Shown: positions 1-5,781 of the stretch, one piece after another
How the letters are laid out: each line of letters begins with the position of its first letter
Numbering within the stretch: position 1 is the first letter of the stretch
NCBI GenBank assembly: GCA_020446285.1
Contig: JAGREZ010000365.1
Location: 5,815 to 11,595 of the forward strand
Direction: 5' to 3'
Source: Geminicoccaceae bacterium
Lineage (GTDB): Bacteria; Pseudomonadota; Alphaproteobacteria; Geminicoccales; Geminicoccaceae
DNA length: 5,781 nt
Position numbers and translations under genes: made by a program
The notes under the pieces: generated by a model
Told to the model about the DNA's origin: nothing
The model's database searches: none
The model's input: the letters and a program-made list of their open reading frames with translations, nothing else

Positions 1-143
1 TGCTCGACGACGAACGGCATGGGAACCCGCACGAACTGGCGTTCGCCGCGCTGTTCCGGGGCCAGCCGGCTGACCGCCGATTTCTGCGCTCGCTGCAACC
101 CTCCCGAGGGCAGCAGATATTCCGCGGGCAGTTCACGTTTCAT
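1..143 (-). CDS. Alg44-like PilZ-domain polysaccharide co-polymerase, N-terminal fragment (runs off left edge)
   Basis: Only the first 47 codons are present, starting at the ATG on the complement of 141-143 and staying open to position 1. The start overlaps the stop of the Alg8-like gene (ATGA), and a GGAG ribosome-binding site lies 8 bases upstream (complement of 152-155). The fragment has a polar leader of about 30 residues, then GERQFVRVPMPFVVE (residues 33-47). R35-x-x-x-R39 followed by a hydrophobic strand matches the first half of the PilZ c-di-GMP-binding motif, and P. aeruginosa Alg44 starts similarly with a short leader and a QRQHARV-type segment. In the alginate system Alg44 is an inner-membrane protein that binds c-di-GMP and activates the Alg8 polymerase. 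The second PilZ motif (D/N-x-S-x-x-G) and any membrane-fusion-like periplasmic part would lie outside the window. The call rests on this motif plus its place directly after an Alg8 homologue; another PilZ protein is possible. Confidence 0.7.
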   Translation of the reverse strand, partial: MKRELPAEYLLPSGGLQRAQKSAVSRLAPEQRGERQFVRVPMPFVVE

Positions 144-1996
144 GAGGGATTCTCCGGGATGGACGGAGCCGGCGGGGATGGCGATTGCGATTGCGAGCCC
201 CGGAACTCGATGAACGCTCCTTCGACGCATGGGTCGGGCCGCAGGCAATCGAGGCCGCCGGCAATGTACAGGCTCGTGCGGTCATGGCCCGCGCCGCGCA
301 GGATCGTCCGCCCGAGCGACAGGGGCTCGCCCGAAAGCAGCGTGAACGCGCCGGCCGGCAACTGGAGTTCGCCACTGTCTCCAAGCCTGGCGATGGCCGG
401 GCGCAGCCAGTAATCGTCGGATGAGGGAGGGGATACCCGCCCGGTCATGAGCGCGAAGGCGGTACCATGCGGCATGGCCAGCACGCCGGTCATGAGTGCC
501 AGCGCGTAGACATAGCCGGCGAACTGGGTGACATGCATCCCGTGTCCGATGGCGCGCTGGCATGTGCGTTTCCAGGGATCGGCCGGCTCGCCGTCGACGA
601 TGTTCTGCCGGGTCCATTTCTGCTGGTTGACGCGAAACGTCACCCAGGTTTTCACGAGCGCGCCGACGATCTGGTTGTAATAGAGCAGGACCGGCCAGAG
701 CGGCGAGAACCTTCCGCGCTGCAGGCCCAGAAGGACGGAGGCGAACAGGCGGGTCATCATGATCCAGGAGAGGTAGCCCAGAAAGAACGGCCGGCTGTGC
801 GCCAGTGTCAGCATGACCGCGACGACGGGTCCGGTGAGCGATGTCCACATCGAGACGCGCTGGTCGACGAGCGACCACCATGTGAAGAAGCCCATTCTCC
901 CCGGGCCGAGGGCGATGGCCCTTGAGCTGTTGCGCAGCATGTTGCCGTACCAGCGACGCATCAGCCCGATACTGCTCGCGAGGAATCGTCGCCGGTCGGG
1001 GAGTTCCTCGAATCCCCAGGCGACCACATCCGGTACATAGAGCATCTCCCGGCGATTCCGCAGGAGCCAGAACCAGGTGCTCTTGTCGTCGCCGGACAGA
1101 AACCGGAAACGGCCGAAACGCCAGTGGTCGATATGGTCGTCCTCGACGTGACGGATGAAGTCGCGGTCGGTCACGATCGAGGCGCGAAAGACACTGAACC
1201 GGCCGGTGAGCACGAGCAGGCGCCTCGACAGGGACATCGAGCTCATCACCAGATGGCGCTGCGCATATCGCAGGTCATACCATTCCCGCGTCCAGCCATC
1301 GCCCTTGACGAAGCCGCGATTGTCGGTTGTCAGCGCACCGAGTGCGGGATTGATTGCGAAGAACGGCAGACTGCGCTCCAGCGTATCCGGAGGCAGGTAG
1401 ATGTCGCCATCCATGAAGACCACGAGTGCATCCGGCGACGGCAGGTCACGGGCGATCGCACGCGCGGCCTCGCCCATGGCACTCCGCTTGCCGTCGCCAC
1501 GCTGGAACATGAAACGGATTTCGATGTCTTTGGGATTGCCGTGCGCATCGAGGACATGCTGAAGCAGGTCGACATCGCTCTGGTCGGTGATCGAGGCAAT
1601 GATCGTTGCCGGAGCGCCGTAACAGCGCAGTGCGGAGACCAGCCCGTCATAGACCCTGAAGCTGACATCGCCGGCCATGCGGTAGGACGTGATCAGCACA
1701 TAGACCTCGGGCGCGCGTTCGATGCCGGCGGACGTTTCCGCCTCGGCCCTGAGCTTGGGGAAGGTCAGGTTGAGGAAGATCATCGAGCGCACGACATGGA
1801 CACCCCACCAGCCGTAGCGCCATATCGCGAGAAGGCCGATGGTGACGACGAACCCGGATGTGCCGGGCCCGTCGGCGATGCGTGGCAGGCTGAGCGAGAT
1901 GGCAAGAAAGACGCCGGCATAGAACATCGCGGTGATGAGGTTCTGCCCCCACCCTGCAACGGACGGTCTGGTTCCGGGTGCTCTCGATGATCGCAA
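140..1996 (-). CDS. Alg8-like membrane glycosyltransferase (GT2), probable exopolysaccharide synthase with C-terminal extension
   Basis: A 618-residue processive family-2 glycosyltransferase of the inner membrane. In the alginate system Alg8 polymerises GDP-mannuronate and passes the chain across the membrane; the substrate here is not known. Membrane segments lie at about 23-39 and 48-65, a cytoplasmic GT domain at about 95-350, and further membrane segments at about 385-455 and 489-508. Visible catalytic motifs are D196-G-D198 (sugar-nucleotide/metal binding), G302-D-D-K-S306 (acceptor/base region) and R348-W349 (the RW of QxxRW, with Leu at the Q position as in Alg8). Signature stretches shared with P. 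aeruginosa Alg8 include RYAQRH, TGRFSVFRAS, WRFGRF, DQRVSMWT and LYYNQIVGALVK. Pseudomonas Alg8 is about 494 residues, so about 110 C-terminal residues are extra. These contain a beta-helix-like segment (about 541-600), a Cys pair (C584, C590) and a Ser/Pro-rich end. The start is uncertain: this one is TTG with a weak AGGCGG upstream; the first in-frame ATG is residue 24 (complement of 1925-1927). The stop overlaps the next gene by ATGA. Confidence 0.88.
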   Translation of the reverse strand: MRSSRAPGTRPSVAGWGQNLITAMFYAGVFLAISLSLPRIADGPGTSGFVVTIGLLAIWRYGWWGVHVVRSMIFLNLTFPKLRAEAETSAGIERAPEVYVLITSYRMAGDVSFRVYDGLVSALRCYGAPATIIASITDQSDVDLLQHVLDAHGNPKDIEIRFMFQRGDGKRSAMGEAARAIARDLPSPDALVVFMDGDIYLPPDTLERSLPFFAINPALGALTTDNRGFVKGDGWTREWYDLRYAQRHLVMSSMSLSRRLLVLTGRFSVFRASIVTDRDFIRHVEDDHIDHWRFGRFRFLSGDDKSTWFWLLRNRREMLYVPDVVAWGFEELPDRRRFLASSIGLMRRWYGNMLRNSSRAIALGPGRMGFFTWWSLVDQRVSMWTSLTGPVVAVMLTLAHSRPFFLGYLSWIMMTRLFASVLLGLQRGRFSPLWPVLLYYNQIVGALVKTWVTFRVNQQKWTRQNIVDGEPADPWKRTCQRAIGHGMHVTQFAGYVYALALMTGVLAMPHGTAFALMTGRVSPPSSDDYWLRPAIARLGDSGELQLPAGAFTLLSGEPLSLGRTILRGAGHDRTSLYIAGGLDCLRPDPCVEGAFIEFRGSQSQSPSPPAPSIPENPS

Positions 1997-2165
1997 GCTG
2001 ACACACCGCCTGTTCGGGAAGAGAGGGGATCGCGCGCCATCTTCGGGGAGAGGCCGGTCCGGTCCGTTCAGACAGGGATTTACCGGAGAACCGTTTCGTT
2101 CCGGTTAACGGGTGTTCCGGAGGTGATGATTCTCCGCTATTTCGCCTTAAGATTGAATTTTGCAT

Positions 2166-2183
2166 CGACAGTTCACTGTGTCG
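2166..2183. repeat. Imperfect dyad, possible operator
   Basis: CGACA (2166-2170) and TGTCG (2179-2183) are reverse complements around an 8-base spacer that contains TTCAC, the same pentamer that forms the arm of the dyad at 2210. A nested ACAG-N4-CTGT lies at 2168-2179. It sits in the AT-rich part of the divergent intergenic region. Short arms like these occur by chance fairly often, so a regulator site is only a suggestion. Confidence 0.25.
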
Positions 2184-2209
2184 CTGCGGATGCGGCACCG
2201 GATACGCTT

Positions 2210-2223
2210 TTCACGCCTGTGAA
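2210..2223. repeat. TTCAC-N4-GTGAA dyad, possible operator
   Basis: A perfect inverted repeat, TTCACGCCTGTGAA, has 5-base arms and a 4-base spacer. Its left nine bases (TTCACGCCT) recur in reverse complement as AGGCGTGAA at 2304-2312, about 90 bases away. Two related sites between divergent genes are what a dimeric regulator with two operators would give. I do not recognise a named regulator's consensus. Confidence 0.35.
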
Positions 2224-2300
2224 CACTTGCGCGAAATGGCCGGATTTCATTTCTTTCCCCTCGCAAACAGGGATAATGTCAGAAGGTGTGTGTGTGATTG

Positions 2301-2312
2301 TTCAGGCGTGAA
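2301..2312. repeat. TTCA-N4-TGAA dyad, second copy related to the 2210 site
   Basis: TTCAGGCGTGAA has 4-base arms. Its last nine bases are the exact reverse complement of 2210-2218, so this looks like a slightly shortened copy of the upstream dyad in the opposite orientation. It lies about 150 bases before the start of the cytidylyltransferase gene and abuts the stem-loop at 2312-2326. Confidence 0.3.
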
Positions 2313-2326
2313 AGGCACGATGCCTT
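2312..2326. repeat. Small stem-loop in the leader region
   Basis: AAGGCA (2312-2317) and TGCCTT (2321-2326) can pair over the 3-base loop CGA. There is no T-run after it, so it is not an intrinsic terminator for either strand. It may fall in the untranslated leader of the plus-strand operon, or be chance. Confidence 0.25.
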
Positions 2327-2460
2327 CGCGTCACAGTCAGGCAAAATCAAACGGAGATGATACGGGAAAACGCAATCACAGGTAGAGCGGACTTGCGCTC
2401 GATGCGTGGACCTGCATCTCTTCGCCCGTCAATTTCCAGTCAGCAAGGAATGCCAGCCGT

Positions 2461-3231
2461 ATGAAAGTGGGAATTCTCGCCGGCGGTATGGGGTCTCGGC
2501 TCGCCGAGGAAACCGTCATCAAACCCAAGCCCATGGTCGAAATCGGCGGCAAACCGATCCTCTGGCACATCATGAAGCACTACGCGCACTTCGGTCACAA
2601 GGAGTTCGCGATCGCCCTGGGTTACAAGGGCGAGGTCATCCAGAAATACATGGTCGACTATTGCTCGCTCAGCGGCAGCATGACCGTCGATCTCGCGGCG
2701 GGCAGGGTCCAGCGTCACGGAACGCCCGATATCGACTGGCGGGTCGACCTGATCGAGACCGGCCTGCACACCCAGACGGGCGGCCGCATCAAGCGCCTTC
2801 AGCCGCACATGGGCAACGAGACGTTCCTGCTTACCTGGGGTGATGGCGTCTCGGACGTGGATCTCGACGAGCTCGTCGCCTTCCACAGGAGCCACGGAAA
2901 GCTTGCCACCGTTACCGCCGTGCGTCCGCCCGCGCGCTTCGGACGCCTCGAGATCGACGGCGACATCGTCCGCAGCTTCGAGGAAAAGCCGCAGATGAGC
3001 GAAGGCTGGATCAACGGCGCATTCTTCGTGCTCGAACCGCAGATCTTCGACTATATCGAGGGCGACAAGACGCATTTCGAGCGTGAACCCCTCGAGAATC
3101 TCGCACGCGACGGACAGCTCGTCGCCTTTCGCCATACCGGTTTCTGGCAGTGCATGGACACGCTCAGGGACAAGGTGCGGCTCGAACAGCTTTGGGAAAG
3201 CGGCGATGCCGCGTGGAAGACCTGGGAGTAG
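2461..3231 (+). CDS. rfbF: Glucose-1-phosphate cytidylyltransferase (CDP-glucose pyrophosphorylase)
   Basis: This cytoplasmic enzyme makes CDP-glucose and pyrophosphate from CTP and glucose 1-phosphate, the entry step to CDP-linked deoxysugars. The 256 residues match the usual RfbF length and align end to end in memory with the Salmonella enzyme. The nucleotide-binding loop is G8-G-M-G-S-R-L-A-E-E-T18, followed by KPKPMVEIGGKPILWHIMK (21-39). The catalytic metal region is GDGV (127-130), with EEKP (174-177), WINGAFFV (183-190), FWQCMDT (228-234) and the family's C-terminal WKTWE. The ATG at 2461 is supported by AAGGA at 2445-2449, a slightly long 11-base spacing. It is the first gene of the plus-strand operon, with 6 bases between its stop and the next start. 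The nucleotide preference (CTP rather than TTP or UTP) is inferred from the RfbF-type motifs. Confidence 0.95.
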   Translation: MKVGILAGGMGSRLAEETVIKPKPMVEIGGKPILWHIMKHYAHFGHKEFAIALGYKGEVIQKYMVDYCSLSGSMTVDLAAGRVQRHGTPDIDWRVDLIETGLHTQTGGRIKRLQPHMGNETFLLTWGDGVSDVDLDELVAFHRSHGKLATVTAVRPPARFGRLEIDGDIVRSFEEKPQMSEGWINGAFFVLEPQIFDYIEGDKTHFEREPLENLARDGQLVAFRHTGFWQCMDTLRDKVRLEQLWESGDAAWKTWE

Positions 3232-3237
3232 GAAGGC

Positions 3238-4275
3238 ATGAAGGTTCTGGTCACCGGCCATGACGGCTATATCGGGCAGGTCCTCGTGCCCATGCTGCAG
3301 CAGGCGGGCCACGAGGTGCACGGGCTCGATTGCGAACTCTACACGGGATGCGATTTTCCCGGCCAGCCGCGCCCGGACCTGCCGGTGACGGTCAAGGACA
3401 TCCGCGACATCGAGCGCGGCGATGTCGAGGGCTTCGACGCCGTCCTGCATCTCGCCGGCCTGTCCAACGATCCGCTCGGCGACCTCGAGCCGGAGACGAC
3501 CTACGACATCAATCATCGTGCATCGGTGCGCCTTGCCGAACTCTGCCGCGACGCCGGCGTCGGACGGTTCGTCTTCTCCTCCTCATGCAGCAATTACGGC
3601 GCCGCCGGCGACGATTATCTGGACGAGAGCGCGGGCTTCAATCCCGTCACTCCGTATGCCGAGAGCAAGGTCTGGACCGAGCGCGACGTGGCGCCGATGG
3701 CGAGCGACAGTTTCTGCCCGACCTTCCTGCGCAGCGCCACGGCCTATGGTATTTCCGCGAGGTTGCGCGGCGATCTCGTCGTCAACAATCTGACCGGCTA
3801 TGCGTTCACCACCGGCCATGTGCTCATCAAGAGCGACGGCAAGCCCTGGCGGCCGCTGGTGCATATCGAGGATATCGCTCTCGCCTTCCGGTCGGTGATC
3901 GAAGCACCGGTCGAGCTGGTTCACAATGAATCGTTCAATGTCGGTGCCACCGCGGAGAACTTCCGGGTGCGCGAGGTCGCCGATCTGGTGGCGAAGGTCG
4001 TGCCGGATTCCGAGGTGACGTTCGCCGGAGACGCCAGCCCCGACGCGCGCAACTACCGGGTCAATTGCGACAAGATCGCCAACACCGTGCCCGGTTTCAG
4101 GACCCGGTGGACGCTGGAGCGCGGCATCCGGCAGATCTACGAGGCCTACAAGGCAGCTTCCCTGAACGAACGGGACTTCCTGAGTTCGCGCTATCTCCGG
4201 GTCAAGCGCGTTCGCGAGCTGATGGCCGAGGGGCGGATCGATTCGCGTCTCGTTGCGATCAAAAAGGCCGCCTGA
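3238..4275 (+). CDS. NAD-dependent sugar epimerase/reductase (extended SDR family)
   Basis: This 345-residue extended short-chain dehydrogenase/reductase probably acts on a CDP-sugar made by the preceding enzyme. A Rossmann fold begins at residue 2 with the dinucleotide motif T6-G-H-D-G-Y-I-G13, and D31 at the end of the second strand suggests NAD(H). HLAGLSNDP (71-79) is the usual strand-4 loop. The catalytic triad is visible: S116 in [10 protein letters not shown]140 and K144 in YAESK. The substrate domain includes RSATAYG (165-171) and [13 protein letters not shown] (202-214). It is not CDP-glucose 4,6-dehydratase: that family starts with a GHTGFKGSW-type loop and has different active-site surroundings. 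The exact reaction (C-3/C-5 epimerisation, or 4-keto reduction after methylation) cannot be read from the sequence. The start at 3238 follows AGGAAGG at 3230-3236. Only 2 bases separate its stop from the methyltransferase start, so the two are probably translationally coupled. Confidence 0.88.
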   Translation: MKVLVTGHDGYIGQVLVPMLQQAGHEVHGLDCELYTGCDFPGQPRPDLPVTVKDIRDIERGDVEGFDAVLHLAGLSNDPLGDLEPETTYDINHRASVRLAELCRDAGVGRFVFSSSCSNYGAAGDDYLDESAGFNPVTPYAESKVWTERDVAPMASDSFCPTFLRSATAYGISARLRGDLVVNNLTGYAFTTGHVLIKSDGKPWRPLVHIEDIALAFRSVIEAPVELVHNESFNVGATAENFRVREVADLVAKVVPDSEVTFAGDASPDARNYRVNCDKIANTVPGFRTRWTLERGIRQIYEAYKAASLNERDFLSSRYLRVKRVRELMAEGRIDSRLVAIKKAA

Positions 4276-4277
4276 AC

Positions 4278-5501
4278 ATGCGTATCGATGCCTGCAGGGC
4301 CTGCGGTTCGAGGCATATCGAACCGTTTCTCGATCTCGGTCGCCTGCCGCTTTCCGACGGTTTCGTGCCGACCGCAGCGGAGGCGCGGAATGCGCCGCGC
4401 TTTCCGCTGGAAGTGGCCTTCTGCCACGAGTGCAGCCTCGTGCAGATCCTTCACACCGTGCCGCCGGAGGAGCTGTTCGGCGCCGATTATCCCTATTTCT
4501 CATCCTTTACCGACACGCTGCTGAAACACTCGCGCGCCAATGTCGAGGCACGGATCGCCGAGCGGCGACTGGACGGTTCGAGCCTCGTCATCGAGCTTGC
4601 CAGCAATGACGGCTATCTCCTGCAGTTCTACCGCGATGCCGGAATCCCGCATCTGGGCATCGATCCGGCACCGGGGCCGGTCAAGGCGGCGCTGGAACGG
4701 GGCATCGATACGCGTCTTGCCTTCTTCGGCCTCGATTACGCGAAATCGCTGAAAGGCGAGGGGATCGCCGCCGACGTCATTCATGGCAACAATGTGCTGG
4801 CGCATGTGGCGGACACCAACGGCTTTGTTGCCGGCATCGCCTTGTTGCTCAAGGAGACGGGTGTTGCCGTGATCGAGGCACCCTATGTGCGCGATCTCAT
4901 CGATCATGGCGAGTTCGACACGATCTATCACGAGCATCTCTGCTATTTCTCGGTCACGGCCCTCAAGGCGCTTTTCGCCCGTCACGGGCTCTTCCTCAAC
5001 CGCGTCGAGCGCCTCGACATCCATGGCGGCTCGCTGCGCCTCTTCGTCGAGAAACGCGACGCGCCCGGGGAATCCGTCCTCTCGCTGCTGGCCGAGGAGC
5101 GCGAGCTCGGCGTGGCGGAATATCGCTACTATGCGAATTTCGCCCAGAGGGTCGAGGGCATCCGCGACAAGCTCCTTGCCATGCTCCGCGACATCAAGGC
5201 CGAGGGCCGCACGATCGGCGGCTACGGAGCCGCCGCCAAGGGCACCATCCTTCTCAATTTCTTCGGCATAGATGACAAAACGCTGGATTTCGTCGCCGAT
5301 CGCAACACCCACAAACAGGGCCGCTGGGTGCCGGGTGTGAGCCTGCCCATCGTCTCGCCGGACGAGATCGAACAGCGCAAGCCCGATTTTCTCCTGATTC
5401 TCCCCTGGAACTTCAAGGAGGAGATCATCCGTCAGCAGGCGGCCCATGCCGCGCGCGGCGGCCGTTTCATCATTCCCATTCCGGAACCCGTCATCCGATG
5501 A
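4278..5501 (+). CDS. Zinc-binding SAM-dependent sugar C-methyltransferase (TcaB9/TylCIII type)
   Basis: This 407-residue enzyme probably adds a methyl group from S-adenosylmethionine to C-3 of a nucleotide-linked 4-keto-deoxysugar, giving a branched sugar. The domain order is that of the family. First comes an N-terminal zinc site with C6-x-x-C9 and C49-x-x-C52, then the SAM-binding domain with VIELASNDG (104-112) and GNNVLAHV (170-177), and last a C-terminal Rossmann-like domain with GGYGAAAKG (314-322). Residues matching the TcaB9 active site are present: Y71, and Y217, E219 and H220 in IYHEHLCYFS, plus IHGGSLR (248-254). The reading frame is open further upstream to 4065, but that part overlaps the epimerase gene and lacks family similarity. 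ATG 4278 puts the first zinc Cys at residue 6 and has AAGG at 4264-4267. The stop overlaps the next start by ATGA. Substrate as CDP-sugar is inferred from the neighbouring rfbF. Confidence 0.92.
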   Translation: MRIDACRACGSRHIEPFLDLGRLPLSDGFVPTAAEARNAPRFPLEVAFCHECSLVQILHTVPPEELFGADYPYFSSFTDTLLKHSRANVEARIAERRLDGSSLVIELASNDGYLLQFYRDAGIPHLGIDPAPGPVKAALERGIDTRLAFFGLDYAKSLKGEGIAADVIHGNNVLAHVADTNGFVAGIALLLKETGVAVIEAPYVRDLIDHGEFDTIYHEHLCYFSVTALKALFARHGLFLNRVERLDIHGGSLRLFVEKRDAPGESVLSLLAEERELGVAEYRYYANFAQRVEGIRDKLLAMLRDIKAEGRTIGGYGAAAKGTILLNFFGIDDKTLDFVADRNTHKQGRWVPGVSLPIVSPDEIEQRKPDFLLILPWNFKEEIIRQQAAHAARGGRFIIPIPEPVIR

Positions 5502-5781
5502 GCATCACATCCTGTCAGGCCTGCGGCAGCACGGCGTTGCACGATTTCTACGAGATCCGCGACATTCCGGTGCATTCCTGCCTGATGGTCGACAGTCGGG
5601 CGAGGGCGCTGGAGTTTCCGCGTGGCAATCTGCGTCTTTCCTTCTGCGAAAGCTGCGGTTTCATCCAGAACAGCCTCTACGCACCCGAATTGCAGAACTA
5701 TTCGCCCGATTACGAGGAGACGCAGGCGTTCTCGCCGCGCTTCATGAAGCTGGTGGCGGAAATCTGCGATGAGCAGAACGC
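5498..5781 (+). CDS. Second four-cysteine methyltransferase-like protein, N-terminal fragment (runs off right edge)
   Basis: The first 94 codons of a gene whose ATG overlaps the previous stop (ATGA); GGAA at 5483-5486 could serve as ribosome-binding site. The fragment carries C6-x-x-C9 and C50-x-x-C53, the same spacing and position as the zinc site of the preceding methyltransferase. It then has NYSPDYEETQAFSPRF (67-82), a segment I associate with a distinct branch of zinc-binding class I SAM methyltransferases. The sequence between the cysteine pairs differs clearly from the upstream protein, so this is a diverged paralogue or a separate subfamily, not a recent duplicate. The SAM-binding motif and catalytic part lie outside the window, so activity and substrate cannot be judged. 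Its coupling to the operon suggests a second methylation or related modification of the same sugar. Confidence 0.78.
   Translation, partial: MSITSCQACGSTALHDFYEIRDIPVHSCLMVDSRARALEFPRGNLRLSFCESCGFIQNSLYAPELQNYSPDYEETQAFSPRFMKLVAEICDEQN

Larger units (their letters stand above)
1997..2460. promoter_or_regulatory. Divergent intergenic region between the Alg8-like and rfbF-like genes
   Basis: About 460 bases separate the minus-strand exopolysaccharide genes from the plus-strand CDP-sugar genes, so promoters for both transcripts should lie here unless the minus-strand reading frame starts further upstream than called. The stretch from about 2100 to 2400 is noticeably richer in A and T than the flanking genes, as expected of a regulatory region. 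It carries several short dyads, a small stem-loop and a GT dinucleotide run, listed separately. GATAAT at 2272-2277 resembles a plus-strand -10 box, but I see no good -35 at the right distance. I found no convincing sigma-54 site or CtrA box, and no small gene I would defend. Confidence 0.6.

Noticed and set aside
1124..1990. Long plus-strand reading frame (288 codons) opposite the Alg8-like gene
   Set aside because: The opposite strand encodes a clear Alg8 homologue across the same bases. Long antisense frames are expected in GC-rich genes, and the product has no recognisable motif.
2118..2136. CGGAG...CTCCG inverted repeat with a 9-base loop, considered as a terminator or operator
   Set aside because: The stem is only 5 bp, with no T-run on either side and no gene ending here.
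2123..2311. A 62-codon plus-strand reading frame in the intergenic region, preceded by GGAGG that looks like a strong ribosome-binding site
   Set aside because: The GGAGG touches the GTG/ATG start candidates, leaving no spacing for initiation. The protein has no recognisable features and crosses the dyads. It is more likely chance in a regulatory region.
2450..2464. Five-codon mini reading frame (ATG to TGA) whose stop overlaps the rfbF start
   Set aside because: The AAGGA site directly abuts this ATG, leaving no spacing, while it serves the rfbF ATG at 11 bases. Probably coincidental.
2440..3516. Long minus-strand reading frame (358 codons) opposite rfbF and the start of the SDR gene
   Set aside because: It spans the junction of two well-supported genes on the other strand, and its composition is that of an antisense shadow.
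4065..4277. Upstream extension of the methyltransferase frame inside the SDR gene
   Set aside because: The extension overlaps the conserved C-terminus of the SDR and would push the N-terminal zinc cysteines 71 residues inward. The ATG at 4278 fits the family.
4500..5447. Long minus-strand reading frame (315 codons) opposite the methyltransferase
   Set aside because: It lies wholly inside a gene with intact family motifs and has no motifs of its own.

Overview
The window is GC-rich, densely packed bacterial DNA. Codon use is strongly GC-biased, genes overlap by ATGA junctions, and the recognisable proteins are most like those of Alphaproteobacteria. That placement is an inference from protein style, not from a marker gene. 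Everything points to a surface-polysaccharide locus.

Left part, minus strand (1 to about 1996): two translationally coupled genes read toward the left edge. The first encodes a membrane family-2 glycosyltransferase that closely resembles Alg8, the catalytic subunit of alginate polymerase. The second, cut by the edge, begins like Alg44, the PilZ-domain c-di-GMP receptor that partners Alg8. Together they look like the inner-membrane core of a c-di-GMP-controlled, synthase-dependent exopolysaccharide system. The Alg8-like protein has an unusual C-terminal extension of about 110 residues.

Middle (1997-2460): a divergent intergenic region, visibly less GC-rich than the genes. It holds short dyads, including a nonamer that occurs twice in opposite orientation, a small hairpin and a (GT)n run. 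No strong sigma-70 promoter or convincing small gene is visible.

Right part, plus strand (2461-5781): four tightly packed genes that look like one operon. In order they are glucose-1-phosphate cytidylyltransferase (RfbF type), an extended short-chain dehydrogenase/reductase (NAD-dependent sugar epimerase/reductase type), a zinc-binding sugar C-methyltransferase of the TcaB9/TylCIII type with its catalytic residues intact, and the start of a second protein with the same kind of four-cysteine N-terminus. This is a CDP-sugar cassette, probably for a C-methyl-branched deoxysugar made from CDP-glucose. The expected CDP-glucose 4,6-dehydratase (RfbG) is not in the window and may lie beyond the right edge. 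Whether the branched sugar decorates the polymer made by the Alg8/Alg44-like pair or goes to a separate glycan (for example O-antigen) cannot be decided here.
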